From Aplidium turbinatum (Eukaryota; Chordata; Ascidiacea; Aplousobranchia; Polyclinidae): a stretch of DNA of 64,000 bases. Every line of letters begins with the position of its first letter. The first letter of the stretch is position 1. The DNA lies in NCBI GenBank assembly GCA_918807975.1, contig OU964924.1, forward strand, positions 16,785,695 through 16,849,694, in the 5' to 3' direction. Under the pieces are notes generated by a model. The model was not told where the DNA came from. It made no database searches and saw only the letters and a list, made by a program, of their open reading frames with translations. Shown piece by piece: positions 1 through 10,084 of this stretch. Both the position numbers and the translations under genes were made by a program.

Positions 1-780
1 TAATAACTTTTTTTCTGTACATTTTCAGGGTTTTTGTTAATAGAAAAAGTTATTCCCCTTGGAAAAAGCTAAAAAATGATGTATAATATGTCCTATATTG
101 AAAAACTTGAAATTTTCATAAAGGGATTGTGACGTCATTTGGAAAAAAGGCCCAAAAGGGGGTTTCCCATCATCCGATTGATGGTTTTTTTTTTCTGATC
201 CATTTGCGTAGTATAGGGAAGGTTTGAGAAAAGTGTCAGCTTGATAAAAAATTTTTCCCACAAAAAACCTCCCACGACTGCACTATACTACTACCTCGTC
301 CAAACGTGGAAAGTTAGCGAAGTTGTTATTTTCCAATCGCTGTCATCACAACTGGAAATTCCTCTGAAAAGCACTCATTCACTCTTCAGTTTCTATTACA
401 TTTTTACAACCTCCTTGCATTTGGTAATTCAGCTGATTCAGAGCACCAAAGATGTCAGCCAAATAAGCCAAAGTTACTAAAATGTAAAAATGAACTGTTA
501 GGCAAACTGGGTTCTTGGAACAAATCGAAGGGCTTCCGTGAATGTTTTTTAGTTTCAACGTATTCTAGTCAACAGAAGTTCCCTTTTCTACACGATTTCA
601 ACGTTTAGCGACGTTAAAACGATGTAAAAACGGCAATTTCTGCTGGTCGGGATAGCTAGGCTACGGTACCCGATAATTTATTTTCAATCCAAGCTGTAGG
701 CCAAACATTTGGTTAGCCTTTTCATTCTGTTACTAAGCTTTGGCACAAAAAATAAACCATGGTTTTTCAAATTAAAATAT
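1..780. other. Unassigned intergenic-type DNA
   Basis: AT-rich sequence downstream of the SEC22 gene with only short open frames on both strands. I see no recognisable protein, no terminal inverted repeats and no RNA gene, except for a weak half copy of the palindromic repeat family near 585-655. Confidence 0.5.
585..655. repeat. Degenerate copy of ACATTGATTCAACGT palindromic MITE
   Basis: The stretch has the order seen in the better copies (29942, 39376, 39670, 55226): an ATTTCAACGT-like half, a short centre, a CGTTAAAACGATGTAAAAACGGCA-type half cut up by changes, and a final GCTGGTCGGGA resembling the outer CCCAGCxAGCA arm. It is the weakest copy in the window. Confidence 0.4.
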
Positions 781-784
781 TTTG

Positions 785-1003
785 TTGATGTGAGCAAACA
801 TTTTCATTTAATAGTTCAGACATTTTTCGCTAAATTTCATTTTAATTTATTTTTCTTTGTCGGAATGCAGAAGAAACGATATTGTGGAATAAAATGCAAA
901 ATTCTCCAAACAAACAGAAGGCGTCATTGGATTTTCAAAAAATCTCCGAACAGGACTCGCCGAAACGGCCCATTTCGGCACTTCAGCGTGGTTCAAAAAT
1001 ATT
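785..1003 (+). repeat. Solo arm of the CGGCTAGTCCGATT foldback family
   Basis: This segment matches the right arm of the foldback element at 57450-58200 in the same order: TGAGCAAACATT, AGTTCAGACATTTTTCGCTAAATT, GTCGGAATGCAGAAGAAACGAT, ATTGGATTTTCAAAAAA and CGCCGAAACGGCCCATT blocks (each only partly conserved). It lacks the tandem GGCTAGTCCGATT units, so it is an old, internally deleted copy or a single arm. Confidence 0.65.
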
Positions 1004-1077
1004 TGCTGATATACCACTCAGTAGGGCGTGTGTTAGTGTTGCAGAGGACGTTCGCGCCGAACCCCTGGTTAAGAACC
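1004..1077 (-). mobile_element. hAT terminal fragment
   Basis: Read on the minus strand the segment begins CAGTGGTTCTTAACCAGGGG, a typical end of hAT elements of the Charlie/ZBED type, followed by a GC-rich subterminal stretch. No partner end or target duplication is visible, so this is a broken terminus. Confidence 0.4.
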
Positions 1078-1200
1078 ACTGACTTAGAACAAGCCACTGG
1101 AGAACAGAAACATGAACTATCAAATTTGATGAGGGATGGGGATGCTTGGAGATACTATGTTGATGGTGTTCGGGTATGCACGAATGGATGATGATGATGA
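1078..1200 (+). mobile_element. LINE 3' tail (RTE/Jockey-like)
   Basis: A short frame encodes LMRDGDAWRYYVDGV, which resembles the end of LINE ORF2 proteins (pattern 'RDxWRxxVHGVTR'). It is followed at once by a GATGATGATGATGA tail. Only the last ~120 bp survive, as expected for strong 5' truncation. Confidence 0.55.
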
Positions 1201-1803
1201 ATGTCCTAATAATCAGTGTCTCTGGCTTTGTTGATTTAGGCCTTGTATTACGTACGTCATAATACGATTATTAGGTACACTATAGCGTATTTGCAAGGCA
1301 TAACCACTATAGTTCGCACAAACTGCTCAGATTCAAGTTGAGAACTTAATCGGGATTATTAGCCTACTGCAATTCAACTTGCAGCTTTTTTTTAAACTAA
1401 CGATGGCAGCTACAGGTCGATAGCACTTTCTCGCAGAATTAAAAAAAAAACAGCGATATAAAGTTGTCCCAATGTTGTCTTGCTGAGTATGCAGTCGAAC
1501 AGCAGATATATGATTAGATTTTTTAACTGAAACTGGCATAAACCGGCTCCAGTGGCTTAGTGTGTTTGTCTCTGAATCGGTAGACATTGGTTCGCTAGGC
1601 CTACCCTGTCAGGTCATAACAAAGACTTTTAAAAAGTGACACTGAATCTTATTCCTGCTTGGCACTCAGCAATGGAATGGATTCGGGTGACAATGTGCAG
1701 TTGTACCTCTATAAGGCCGCATTAACACTGTCTGCTTTGTAAAGCGCTAAGGAGCAACGCATTCTGCGATGAATACACTGTTATATAAAAACTGTTATTA
1801 TTA
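1200..1803. other. No feature recognised
   Basis: About 600 bp of AT-rich DNA with no convincing open frame, inverted repeat or RNA-gene box. Confidence 0.5.
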
Positions 1804-2325
1804 TGACTATAGCAAGCAAGAAAAGGAAGTGGATAAAGAAGGGTGCTGCAACCAGGGAAGATGGAAGCTACAATGTTTCTTGTTTTCAGTGAAAACAGAA
1901 CTAATAGTGTCTGCCTGGTTTGTCACCAGACTGTTGCGGTTTGTAAGGAGCATAATGTTAAGAGACTAACAAAACATGCTGGTACATTTGACAAGCTATC
2001 ACAGGATGACCGCGCAGAAGAAGTGAAGCAACTTAAGACAGCGTTGCTACCCAACAGCTGTGCTTTGAACAAGCCCACGAGCCAAATGAAAGCATCACCA
2101 AAGCAAGCTATGGTGTGGCTTAAATGCTTAACACGGTAGCCCAAACCATTTTCAGAAGGTGAGTTTGTAAAACAGTGCCATACAAATGGAGTAGAATTAC
2201 GATACATAACATTAATTTACATCTATTATTGTGCGAAATACGATCATCAGGTGTTGTTGGCCCTCGGGCAGTTTCGCGTTCACAAATTTAGCTTCCCATT
2301 AAAAAGTTTGGAGACCACTGCTTTA
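1804..2325 (+). pseudogene. hAT transposase N-terminus (GTF2IRD2/ZBED5-like) with right terminus
   Basis: The forward frames give KRKWIKKGAATREDG, then NSVCLVCHQTVAVCKEHNVKR, the BED-type finger of the GTF2IRD2/ZBED5 group of hAT transposases, with C-x2-C spacing. A little further on another frame gives PFSEGEFVKQC, which is conserved in the same proteins. The frames do not join, so the gene is dead. The segment ends near 2325 in a hAT terminus (minus-strand reading CAGTGGTCTCCAAACTTTTT). Everything between the finger domain and this end is deleted. The element lies just downstream of the SEC22 stop codon, in its 3' flank. Confidence 0.7.
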
Positions 2326-2527
2326 AACATAGCTGCTTGGTAGGCTACTGGGAGGAATCAGAAGGTGAAGATTTCCCAACACAATTAAAAATAGTTATAA
2401 AAAACGACCACCCGGGTAGAAGTATAGGTGCTTGAAGCATCTAAAAAGTATGTGATATTGCAAGAACTGAGCTAAACAAAAAGTTAATAAGAAAAATCGA
2501 AATATTAAACTTGTGAGAAGTTTAATG

Positions 2528-2533
2528 TTTATT
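2528..2533 (-). promoter_or_regulatory. Candidate SEC22 polyadenylation signal
   Basis: AATAAA on the minus strand, about 115 bp after the SEC22 stop codon and in AT-rich sequence. Position and sequence fit a poly(A) signal; no transcript evidence is available here. Confidence 0.4.
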
Positions 2534-2648
2534 TTTTTGCCAACATAACCCTTTGAAGACTCAAACTTTTGATTCAGTATGACAGCAGTGGAGCATGGAA
2601 TGGTCGCCATATACAATGAAAGTTGAGCGTGGCCTGAAAATCACAAGT

Positions 2649-2803
2649 TTACATCCACCAATACCTAAAGAACACAATGAATATAACTATAATAATGACA
2701 ACGGCCGCTATTTTGGCGTAGGAGGACCTCATGTTCAAGTAATGGGCATCTTGCTTGTATTTCTTTGATAAACTTGCAAGGTTGTTAGCTTTGTCGCCAA
2801 GTT
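2649..2803 (-). CDS. SEC22B: SEC22 vesicle-trafficking R-SNARE, last coding exon
   Basis: Sec22 is a longin-domain R-SNARE that works in vesicle fusion between the ER and Golgi. This exon encodes the end of the SNARE helix ([19 protein letters not shown]), the linker [15 protein letters not shown], and a C-terminal membrane anchor [17 protein letters not shown] followed by TAA. It aligns without gaps to the end of animal SEC22B as I recall it. The acceptor is TTTTTTTGCAG at 2804 onward. The exon supplies two bases to a codon opened by the previous exon, in correct phase. No disabling change is seen. Upstream lies a 13.1 kb intron packed with transposons. A processed copy is excluded by the introns. 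Confidence 0.95.
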
Positions 2804-2921
2804 CTGCAAAAAAATTATCATTAAGTTAAACTATATTAGAAATTCATGATTCAATATTGTTTCATATCACAAATGTGCTCTGAGATGAAATGTGAGCTGA
2901 AGTCCAATATATTACATAGAC

Positions 2922-3480
2922 CAGTGGTCTCCAACCTGTGGGTTGCGACCTCACGCGGGGTCGCCATAACTACCCGAACCCACCCCCATTGTGTTCTTTC
3001 TAAAATGCTCAACCAGCGTTTATTTTCTTGTTTGTATGTGAGATGGGTGCTGATCACACAGGAGCAGTCAAAAGTGCGTTGGGTGTCACACAGTCGAGTA
3101 CTGAAGCGCGTTAATAAACAGAATCATTTGGCCTTGGCTTAACAGTTTGGTCAGAAAAAGGTCATTGCACATGTGGCTTACTCGGCCGAGATATTTGATT
3201 CGCTAAACTGTTTGAATCAAACCATGCAAGGTTCTGGCTTTAAAATAATTGATCACACTGCCAAAATAGCCGCTTTCTACAAAAAACTTATCCTAAGACA
3301 AAATTACGTGAGGCGAAATGAGTTTGACATGTTTCCAGAACTAGCCTACAATGCATTGTCGACAAAGGTGTGTCTGTCCAAGATACCACATTTGGACACC
3401 TTCATCCTTCAGCAGTTTAGCAAACAGCTTGAGCATTATTCCGGTGATATCATGATGCCATTCAAAGAACATGACTGAAT
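2922..3480 (+). pseudogene. hAT element fragment with ZBED5-like transposase middle
   Basis: The segment opens with the hAT terminus CAGTGGTCTCCAACCTGTGG and a GGTTGCGACC subterminal run. From 3173 a 101-codon frame reads FDSLNCLNQTMQGSG, then KIAAFYKKLILRQNYV and FDMFPELAYN. This is the central region of ZBED5/GTF2IRD2-like hAT transposases (pattern 'LNxLNxxLQG ... VxAFxxKLxLW ... MFPxL'). The N-terminal finger and the DDE/hAT-C parts are missing. No right terminus was found. It sits in the last SEC22 intron. Confidence 0.7.
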
Positions 3481-3639
3481 AATCATAAATTTTCCCTTCG
3501 TGTTACCAAAATTTACAGAAATGACAGTATACTGTAATAATAATCATGCTTTTATTTGCGCCCATTGCGATAACATACAATTACACTGCGATACGACAGG
3601 AAGAAGCGAAGTGACATATTATAGTCTTCGAGTCAGCTG

Positions 3640-3775
3640 CTCCCCTTAGTTTGGCTTGCCATTAAGTGTCTTTGCCGAGACACAGCCGCGTGCTCTGGAG
3701 CGGTGTCGAACCCACGTCCTTTTGAACGTCGCGCAGAAGTTCTCACCACTCGGCTACGCAGTTGATGCAACAAAC
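3640..3775 (-). mobile_element. tRNA-derived SINE
   Basis: On the minus strand an A box TAGCCGAGTGG (3746-3756) and a B box GGTTCGACACC (3702-3712) are spaced as in a tRNA (Ser/Leu-like head). They are followed by a tRNA-unrelated body containing GTCTCGGCAAAGACACTTA. The two RNA polymerase III boxes fit the consensus closely. It lacks a clear acceptor stem, so it is a SINE or tRNA pseudogene rather than a working tRNA. Confidence 0.65.
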
Positions 3776-4567
3776 CGCATTTCTTTTAACTAGTTTAAAT
3801 TGCGTGTACGTTTTTTCGAAGAGTGTGTTACGTTTAAGTGACTACTACATCAAAACTTTTGCAAGTTTTATACTCTGCTGAGAGTAAAAAAAAACACAAA
3901 TGATAAATATTGGAGAAATTGAGTCTCCTTTAGAACTTAAGAATTTTTCGTAGCTTTATCGTAGCTTTTACTATGCCAGTAGGCTACAGTTAAAATAAAC
4001 GAAAAGATACACTATTTGAAAAAAATACTCGATATTTCGATATTTTTGTTGTAATTAAGAAACGAGTTTCTCAGTCTTCGAAGTTAGCGTCGGCGCCAAG
4101 GTGAATGCCGAGACAGATGAATGAATGGCGCATTAGTGTCGGCAATAAAAATGCCGAGGCCACACAAGCGGTGGCAAGGTTAGGGTTAGACATTCCTCCC
4201 AGTCATTATGCCACAGCCATAGATTTGTTCCTTAGTCAATACCCTGATGGAGCTCTGCGAAAGAGAAAGAGGCGTGTGGATGGGTATCAAAGCACAAAAA
4301 CCGCAAAACGTGGATGCTCCATTGCGAACGGCAAAGACAGTGTAGATTTACAGCCAAGCGATGAGCCTCTTGATGTGTCTGATTCCAGTGATGACACGAC
4401 AACCTCGTCCCTCTGATACAGCATCTGATGATTCCGATTCTGACAGCTAGTTCTTTATTAAACAGATTTTGTGTTGCTCGCAGTATCCCAATTGTGCCGA
4501 AATTATATTAGTGCATACGTAAATCTAGGCAATCTTCTTGCAGAGAGCAATTAATTTGTTACCGGTA

Positions 4568-6025
4568 GGGGAAGGGAAGGTAATTTGATACACTTTTAAC
4601 ATTTTTGCCTGTTAACTGAAAATTACGTGACACAAACTATTGATTTTAAATTCAAATGAAAGTCTGATCCCTTACACACTTTTTAAAAACATTTTCACTT
4701 TTCTATTTTTGTTACTTTTTTTTTTTAATTGAAATTTTAAAAACGTCACTCAAGTCTTCTTCTTCTCTCGTTTGACTTGCAGTAGCTTAGATTGGCAATG
4801 CCTCCTCGTGCAGCCAAGATACGGTAGTTGGGTCCAGTTGTCGAATACCAGTGATTCCACTTGGGGGTCGTAAGATGGGACATTCGTGGAGTATGTGTTG
4901 CATTGTTTGTTCTACCGCTCCGCAGACACATATCGGCGAATTATGCAACCCCCACCTAAACAAATTAGCTCCAGTACAGCCAACGTCACATCTGATCCTG
5001 TTCAATGTGACCCATGCTTTTCTTGAGAGGTCTGCTCCAGGAGGGATGGAGAGTGCTGGCATAACTGAAAACTGGGGAGGGATATGTGGCAGCTCGTTCC
5101 ATTCTTGGGTCCATGTTTCCATGCAGCTGAAGTTCTTATCCACAAGTTGTGTAGCATATCGATGGAATGGGCGCCTTGATGATAGGCGTTGAGGTCTGAC
5201 TGGTCCATTTGTTTCACTCAAGTGTATCAATTTACCTTCCACGGAAGGTAAATTGATACACCCGGAAGGTAATTTGATACAGTAAAACTAATACAGAAAT
5301 CCCCTTTGACAGCAAAGCAATAAATGAAAATTTAATATGTGGTTGGCGTGCTTGGGTGGAAGGATGACTGTTGAGGCCTATGTGTGCGGCGAAGCTTCTG
5401 CTGCAGGATGGACATGGGAAAGATCATTGGCTGGAGTTCTTATTCAAGGGGGGTGCTTTGCGCTTTTCTTATTTCTTGACAGCAGATAGCGTGTAGGCCT
5501 ACGAAAGCTTATATAATAGCTGTTTCCCAAAGTAGCAGGTCGTTAATAAAAAATAACTTATTTAAATCAACTAAATCAATGACAACATTTATTACAGTCA
5601 CAAAAAGAATTTAATATACTGTATCAATTTACCTTCTCCACATGTATCAATTTACCTTTTTCAAAAAAAGTTATAAAATTATGATTTTTGTATGCTTGGA
5701 TGCACATTGCAGAAAAAACGTGACATGCCTTTGAAGCCTTATCAATCAACTGTAAAATGAGTTTGGTTTCATCTTTCAGGATCTTTTCTTTAATTTTCCA
5801 GACGAAAATAATCATGATTTAAAAAATTTACGAAAATACTCAAAAAACACACTTTTACAATTTTATGCCATAAAAGCACGAGTTAGCTGCATGGTGCAAT
5901 TTTTGTAGGCATTATTTTCACAGATCTTCCACCTAATGACAATATTTTTGACTAATATTTTTTGTACATTTCTGTAGGGGGGGTGTATCAAATTACCTTC
6001 CGTATCAAATTACCTTCCTTTCCCC
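4568..6025. mobile_element. Inverted-repeat DNA transposon, TA target duplication
   Basis: The ends are GGGGAAGGGAAGGTAATTTG and the complement of CAAATTACCTTCCTTTCCCC, about 24 bp with one mismatch, flanked by TA on both sides (4566-4567, 6026-6027). The second copy of the surrounding repeat (39.8 kb) lacks the insertion, which independently supports the boundaries. The motif GGAAGGTAATTTGATACA recurs inside at about 5250-5280, 5625-5660 and near the right end, giving subterminal repeats. No transposase is seen. A TA duplication suggests Tc1/mariner-like mobilisation, but the termini alone do not prove the superfamily. Confidence 0.75.
4750..5235 (-). mobile_element. 5'-truncated Jockey/I-like LINE tail
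   Basis: A minus-strand frame of about 140 codons carries LSRKAWVTLNRIRCDVGC and a zinc-knuckle-like CVCGAVEQTMQHILHECP (C-x-C...H-x4-C). This is the region just past the reverse transcriptase in Jockey/I-group LINEs, followed by a stop and a GAAGAAGAAGA tail. The frame is open throughout, so the insertion is fairly young. It lies inside the TA-flanked transposon at 4568-6025. Four other copies of the same 3' domain occur in the window. Confidence 0.75.
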
Positions 6026-6468
6026 TACCTGGTTGAGCAATTAACGTTATTTTATAATAATTTAACGTCGCTACATGTCGAATTAATGTAAAATAAACAC
6101 AAATTTCTTATTGGGCATTGTTGTTACGCAATATAACCCGCCAGGAAAATTAAATCGATTTGTGCTGACTTGAACGTTGAATCAACCCAAAATTAGCTTA
6201 CTTTTTCTCTCCATGAGTTATTTAACGTAAATTACAGTAATAGCGTGCGTATCGCATTGCTCGCTTTATCGCTACTTTTGGTATTATTACATCACAACAA
6301 ATCAAACAGTGCGGTCGTGATAGACTACTCTAGTATATTTTTCGCTTCTTGTTTTACATGTTTTGGTACAATTTTTTTCGTAATAAAGGTTCACAGCAAT
6401 TGCCGAGGCAGTTTCAACTTTTGCCGTTTGGCCTCGGCAACGTTTTTGTAGGGGTTTGCAGTTACGAG

Positions 6469-6565
6469 CTAGGGCTATGATAGTTAAAATATCGAACGAA
6501 ATTGAAATAAATATCGATATTGAAAAGATATCGTATCGAAAATTCGATATATTGCCCAACGCTAG
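6469..6565. mobile_element. Small hAT-like MITE
   Basis: A 97-bp stretch begins CTAGGGCTATGATAG and ends with the complement of CTAGCGTTGGGCAATATATC. It is rich in ATCGATA-type sequence. These ends resemble the TAGAGCTGGGCAATAT ends of the hAT at 53860-61176. No clean target duplication was found. Confidence 0.4.
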
Positions 6566-6699
6566 TTGCGACCAGACGGAGTGGTACGAAGTCGATCATT
6601 AAAGCGGTTTCAATTATCCGATTTCACATGCATTTTGAAACCGGTTAGGCTTCACAACTGGTCATTCTATATTCGGTATTCTATTTTGGCCATCCCTAG

Positions 6700-7285
6700 A
6701 TGTCACCCCTTTGCATCTGCAACACGCGAACTGATGTGCGTATTATCATGTGACCTTTAAGTTGTCCTTGTTGCGCAATCTATGTTACCTTCGTTCAGTC
6801 AGTTCAGTTGCTATTTGTCTCGCCAGGTGAACGTTGTATTAGCCTGCATCAAACCCAATAAATCCCAGATTGTGTCTTTCGTTAAATAGAGATGACATCA
6901 ACATGGTGGCGGCGAGGATTATTATGAAATGCTAAATTGAGTAAGTTCAGAAGACAAGCAAACTACAATGAACATAGACGCGAGAAAACCATCTTTGTTG
7001 GATATACACAATGCAAATGTGGCGCAAATATTCCCAGACTGGAAGTACGAAGTAGAAATCTACATGATAGCCAGTGGAGCGTCCAAAAAAAGTCAGGAGG
7101 TTCAAACAGCAACAATACTCAACTGTGCTGGTCCTGAGGTAATCAAAGTTCCAAAGCAATTTACATACTTAAGTGAAGAATCCACTAGTCCTGTTAGAAA
7201 AACTGTAAAATTTTTGTACGCAAGCAGAAAGCGAACTCGTTCACACTCGAAGATTATGGGAAACCAAAGTAAGCAAACCTTTTAA
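6700..7285 (+). mobile_element. LTR retrotransposon fossil (Gypsy-like): LTR end, leader and gag start
   Basis: A probable LTR end near 6902 is followed at once by a TGGTGGCGGCGAGG primer-binding-type leader. A gag-like frame then starts at about 6968, of the kind found in invertebrate Gypsy elements. The LTR start is uncertain. Nothing of pol and no second LTR is present nearby. The copy is a truncated, broken fossil and looks old; I would count it as carrying several breaks. Confidence 0.55.
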
Positions 7286-7469
7286 CTTTTTCATGACTGC
7301 CTTATGAAAAGCAGAGCTATGCAATTTTGCCACCTACACCGAACGGATGATTAATTGAGATATCGGTACGATAAAATTGAGATATCGGTATGTAAGAAAT
7401 TACAAAGCATCTTAAATAGAGAAGAAAATCACGATTTGGATACAACAATCAAAATTTGCCGCAATTTTG

Positions 7470-7933
7470 AATTAAATTGAACCGAATTGTAGAAGAAGCC
7501 AACTATTCTGTAACAAATGTGCACAAGCTTGATCGTATAAGTAAGCAGGAATACGAATACAACAAAAGCGCAAATAGTTACATTGTTTTTGAATGTAAAT
7601 TTATGTTCTGCAGTTTTACTTCTGAGTCAGCTATCAAAAGTGTGTTCAGCATATCGTATGTGGTTAATGTGTTGCCTTCAGTACTAATACCTCTTTCATC
7701 TTAAATATGTCTTAAAATTACTTCACTGTATAATAAGAAAATGCCGGGTGATAGCACACAGCCTTGTCTTGTAAACTCCTTTATGAATGTTCATATCGTC
7801 ACTGTAAGCATCATAAATCCTGAGAGCAGCTGATTGTTCATAATATAAATTCTGGTTAATTCTTAGATCTTCGTCATCAATTCTAATTTAGTCGAGCATG
7901 CATAATATTTCATCTTGTTGGACTTTATCAAAA
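7470..7933 (-). mobile_element. RTE-like LINE, reverse transcriptase second half (split from 14551-15000)
   Basis: Minus-strand frames read DKVQQDEILCML, EDLRINQNLYYEQSAALRIY, and further on HIRYAEHTF, where YAEH stands in the place of the catalytic YADD. This is the palm region of RTE-like LINE reverse transcriptase. The reading frame resumes exactly from LCFINYKKAF at 14551: removing 7934-14550 and one AAAA gives KKAFDKV, the normal motif. Several stops and frame changes show the LINE is dead. Confidence 0.75.
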
Positions 7934-7945
7934 GGGCAGTTCCAT

Positions 7946-8338
7946 CGTGACGGACGTAACATTCAGAGAGTTATAGTAGTCCGTAATTTTTGATGAAATA
8001 GAAATCTTGGCAATTTTACTACATAGCATGAAAGGGTGCCCTACCACTATGAAATCACCCCAAAATTTTTTTCGTAGCTGCTTCCTACAAAACAGATACA
8101 GCTCGTTTATCATGCGTGACGGACGTACGCAGAGAAACAAGAAATCATGAGTAACTTTCGTAAGATACGAAACGCTCTGATTTGTACATAGGTAACTGCA
8201 ATTTTTTAACTTGATCAGTTTAATGAATGAATAAACTAACTCACAAAAGTTGTTGCACAAATTTATTGTGTGAATTAAATACACTGTGCCCCAGAATGTA
8301 ACGTGACGGACGTACAAAACTTTCGTGACGGACGTACG
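7946..8338 (+). repeat. GTGACGGACGTAC subterminal motif array, left
   Basis: CGTGACGGACGTA occurs four times: 7946, 8115, 8302 and 8324, all in the same orientation and all within 405 bp of the transposon's left end. Such spacing is typical of transposase binding sites near transposon ends; that role is inferred. Confidence 0.75.
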
Positions 8339-8569
8339 GCTCTGAATTTAAGCAGGAATAGTGCAAGAAATCTACTATAAAAGAAGTGAAAAATTGCATA
8401 CATAATACAAAACTTAATAGATGGGTTAAAATTTCCAATATATATGCTTTAATTGAAACCAGCCTATACAAATAATTACAATTACGGTATAGTTGAAAAG
8501 TGAACTCTTTCGTCTAATATTAAAATGAACTAATTTAATATAAAAGTTTATTGTTCATTACCAGTAGAA

Positions 8570-8756
8570 TCACTTGTGTAGTTGCTGTAGTGCCGTACAC
8601 ACACAGTTATAAGTCATGTATCTTATAAGTATACTAGTTATAAGCCATCGCCACACACTGCCACTTTTGTGCATCACTAAAATTTCGTAGTTTGTGCTCG
8701 CTACTTGTTGAACTTCACCAGGGTAAAATTCACTATCATATTCAACAAGTACCCAA
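8570..8756 (-). pseudogene. Outer DDE-family transposase, C-terminal piece
   Basis: The frame reads WVLVEYDSEFYPGEVQQV and then EILVMHKSGSVWRW, the C-terminal domain of this transposon protein family (pattern 'VxYxxxxxPGxV ... MxxSG...WxWP'). Joining across the nested element, using one copy of CCAA, gives an unbroken KSDWVLVEYDSEFYPGEV, so the nested element landed inside this coding region. Confidence 0.65.
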
Positions 8757-9765
8757 GAGCCATTCCGTGTCAATTCACACAGTCAAGAAAATCAACCTCT
8801 TCAATTTTTCTTAAATTTTACACACCTTTTTATTATCCTATATGATGAACACCTGCAAAATTTGAGTGAAAATTATTAAGATACACGAGAGTTATGAAGC
8901 ATTTAGTTTGGGGGGGTCTGCCGAGGGGGCACATATTTTTTAATTTTGGCCATGTTTGAGGCCCTATTACTGCTAAATTAAATTAGGTAAGAACCCAAAT
9001 TTTTTACATGTGATAGTACTTCTGCCAAATATTGAAGAAACAACATTGTTCACATTGTCACTCTAAAAGGTCAAAGGTTATAGACATCCAAAGTTGGCCG
9101 TTTCCAGCTCTCGGCTAAAATTTTCCAAAATTTGAAAACCTTGCCAAGACCCTATTTTTGATTGGTTTTGGCTGAAATTTAGTAGAAATGTTGTTTACAG
9201 GATTCTCTATGAACTGAGAAAATTTCAGTACAAAATATTAAAGGGGTTTTGAGGTATTTAATGTGAAACATGGGTCGAAATGAAAAAAAGCAAAAAGTGG
9301 GGTCCTTTTAATACCCCGGTTACCCATGACCCCAGTGAAAATTTGCACTGAATTTTTTTTTACATATTCACTAAGATATGACAAGTCTACCATGCAAAAT
9401 TGATCCATGGTTCTCAATGTTTTCTTATAGAAAATATTCGTCAAAGTTTGGACAAAAACGCTAAAAATTAGAAATGAAAAATTCAAGGGGAGTAGGGGTG
9501 ATCATTATTTTATTTTGCTATTGGCTATATAAAGTGTTCTAGATGACAGTAGCAATATTATGTGCTTGACAAATAAAAATGTAGACCTATGAATAATTTT
9601 TGCAAGACGTTTTATGCATAAAGTTTAAGACATTATTATCTTTATGTGTTTTGGTTACACTGTCCGATATCGTTTTGTTCGATCTTTTGGTATTAAATTT
9701 TCTTTAATTGCATAAAGAAGAAGAAGTATATAACATCAGAATGCCCAGTTAATGCAAGCCGAAAT
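8757..9765 (+). repeat. Left ~1 kb terminal inverted repeat
   Basis: This arm pairs with 11530-12545 over its whole length, including the CCGAGGGGGCACAT run and the GGGGTCATGGGTAACCGGGG-type block. Just inside the arm (9766-9905) lies a more diverged direct copy of arm sequence 9345-9485, beginning with CACTAAGACGTGACAAGCC. An older internal duplication therefore preceded the present arms. Confidence 0.85.
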
Positions 9766-10084
9766 TTTGTTCACAAATTCACTAAGACGTGACAAGCCTA
9801 CCATGCAAAATTGATCCATGGTTTTCAGTGTTTTCTTACAGAAAGTATGCGTCAAAGTTTGGAGAAAAACGTTAAAAATTACAAACGAAAAATTCAAAAA
9901 AAAATACAACAATATTGAACTATATATATATACTAGAAAACATTTGAAGTGTATTTTTGATTGTGATTCTAGCAATTGTTATATATTTGACAACTGTAAT
10001 GTAGAGCCTATATATATATACCATGTAGACGTGGTCCTCATTATCAGTGAACAAAATGGCAAATTTTGTCATAATCTTCATTGC

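Larger units (their letters stand above)
4080..6345 (+). mobile_element. Unclassified repeat element, copy 1 (interrupted)
   Basis: The parts 4380-4566 and 6026-6345 match the minus strand of 39450-40500 nearly end to end, showing a dispersed element in two copies and opposite orientations. In this copy the element is interrupted by a TA-flanked transposon at 4568-6025. A 103-codon frame at 4105-4416 starts MPRQMNEWRISVG and ends in an acidic serine/threonine-rich tail (DVSDSSDDTTTSS). The related frame in the other copy has the same acidic tail. I do not recognise the protein. A nuclear or transposon-encoded protein is possible but unproven. Confidence 0.5.

Noticed and set aside
3702-3756. 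Functional tRNA gene on the minus strand
   Set aside because: A and B boxes are good, but acceptor and anticodon stems are not; a long tRNA-unrelated body follows, so SINE is the better call.
4105-4416. Host gene first exon starting MPRQMNEW
   Set aside because: The surrounding sequence is repeated at 39.5-40.5 kb, so a mobile or repeated origin is more likely than a unique host gene.
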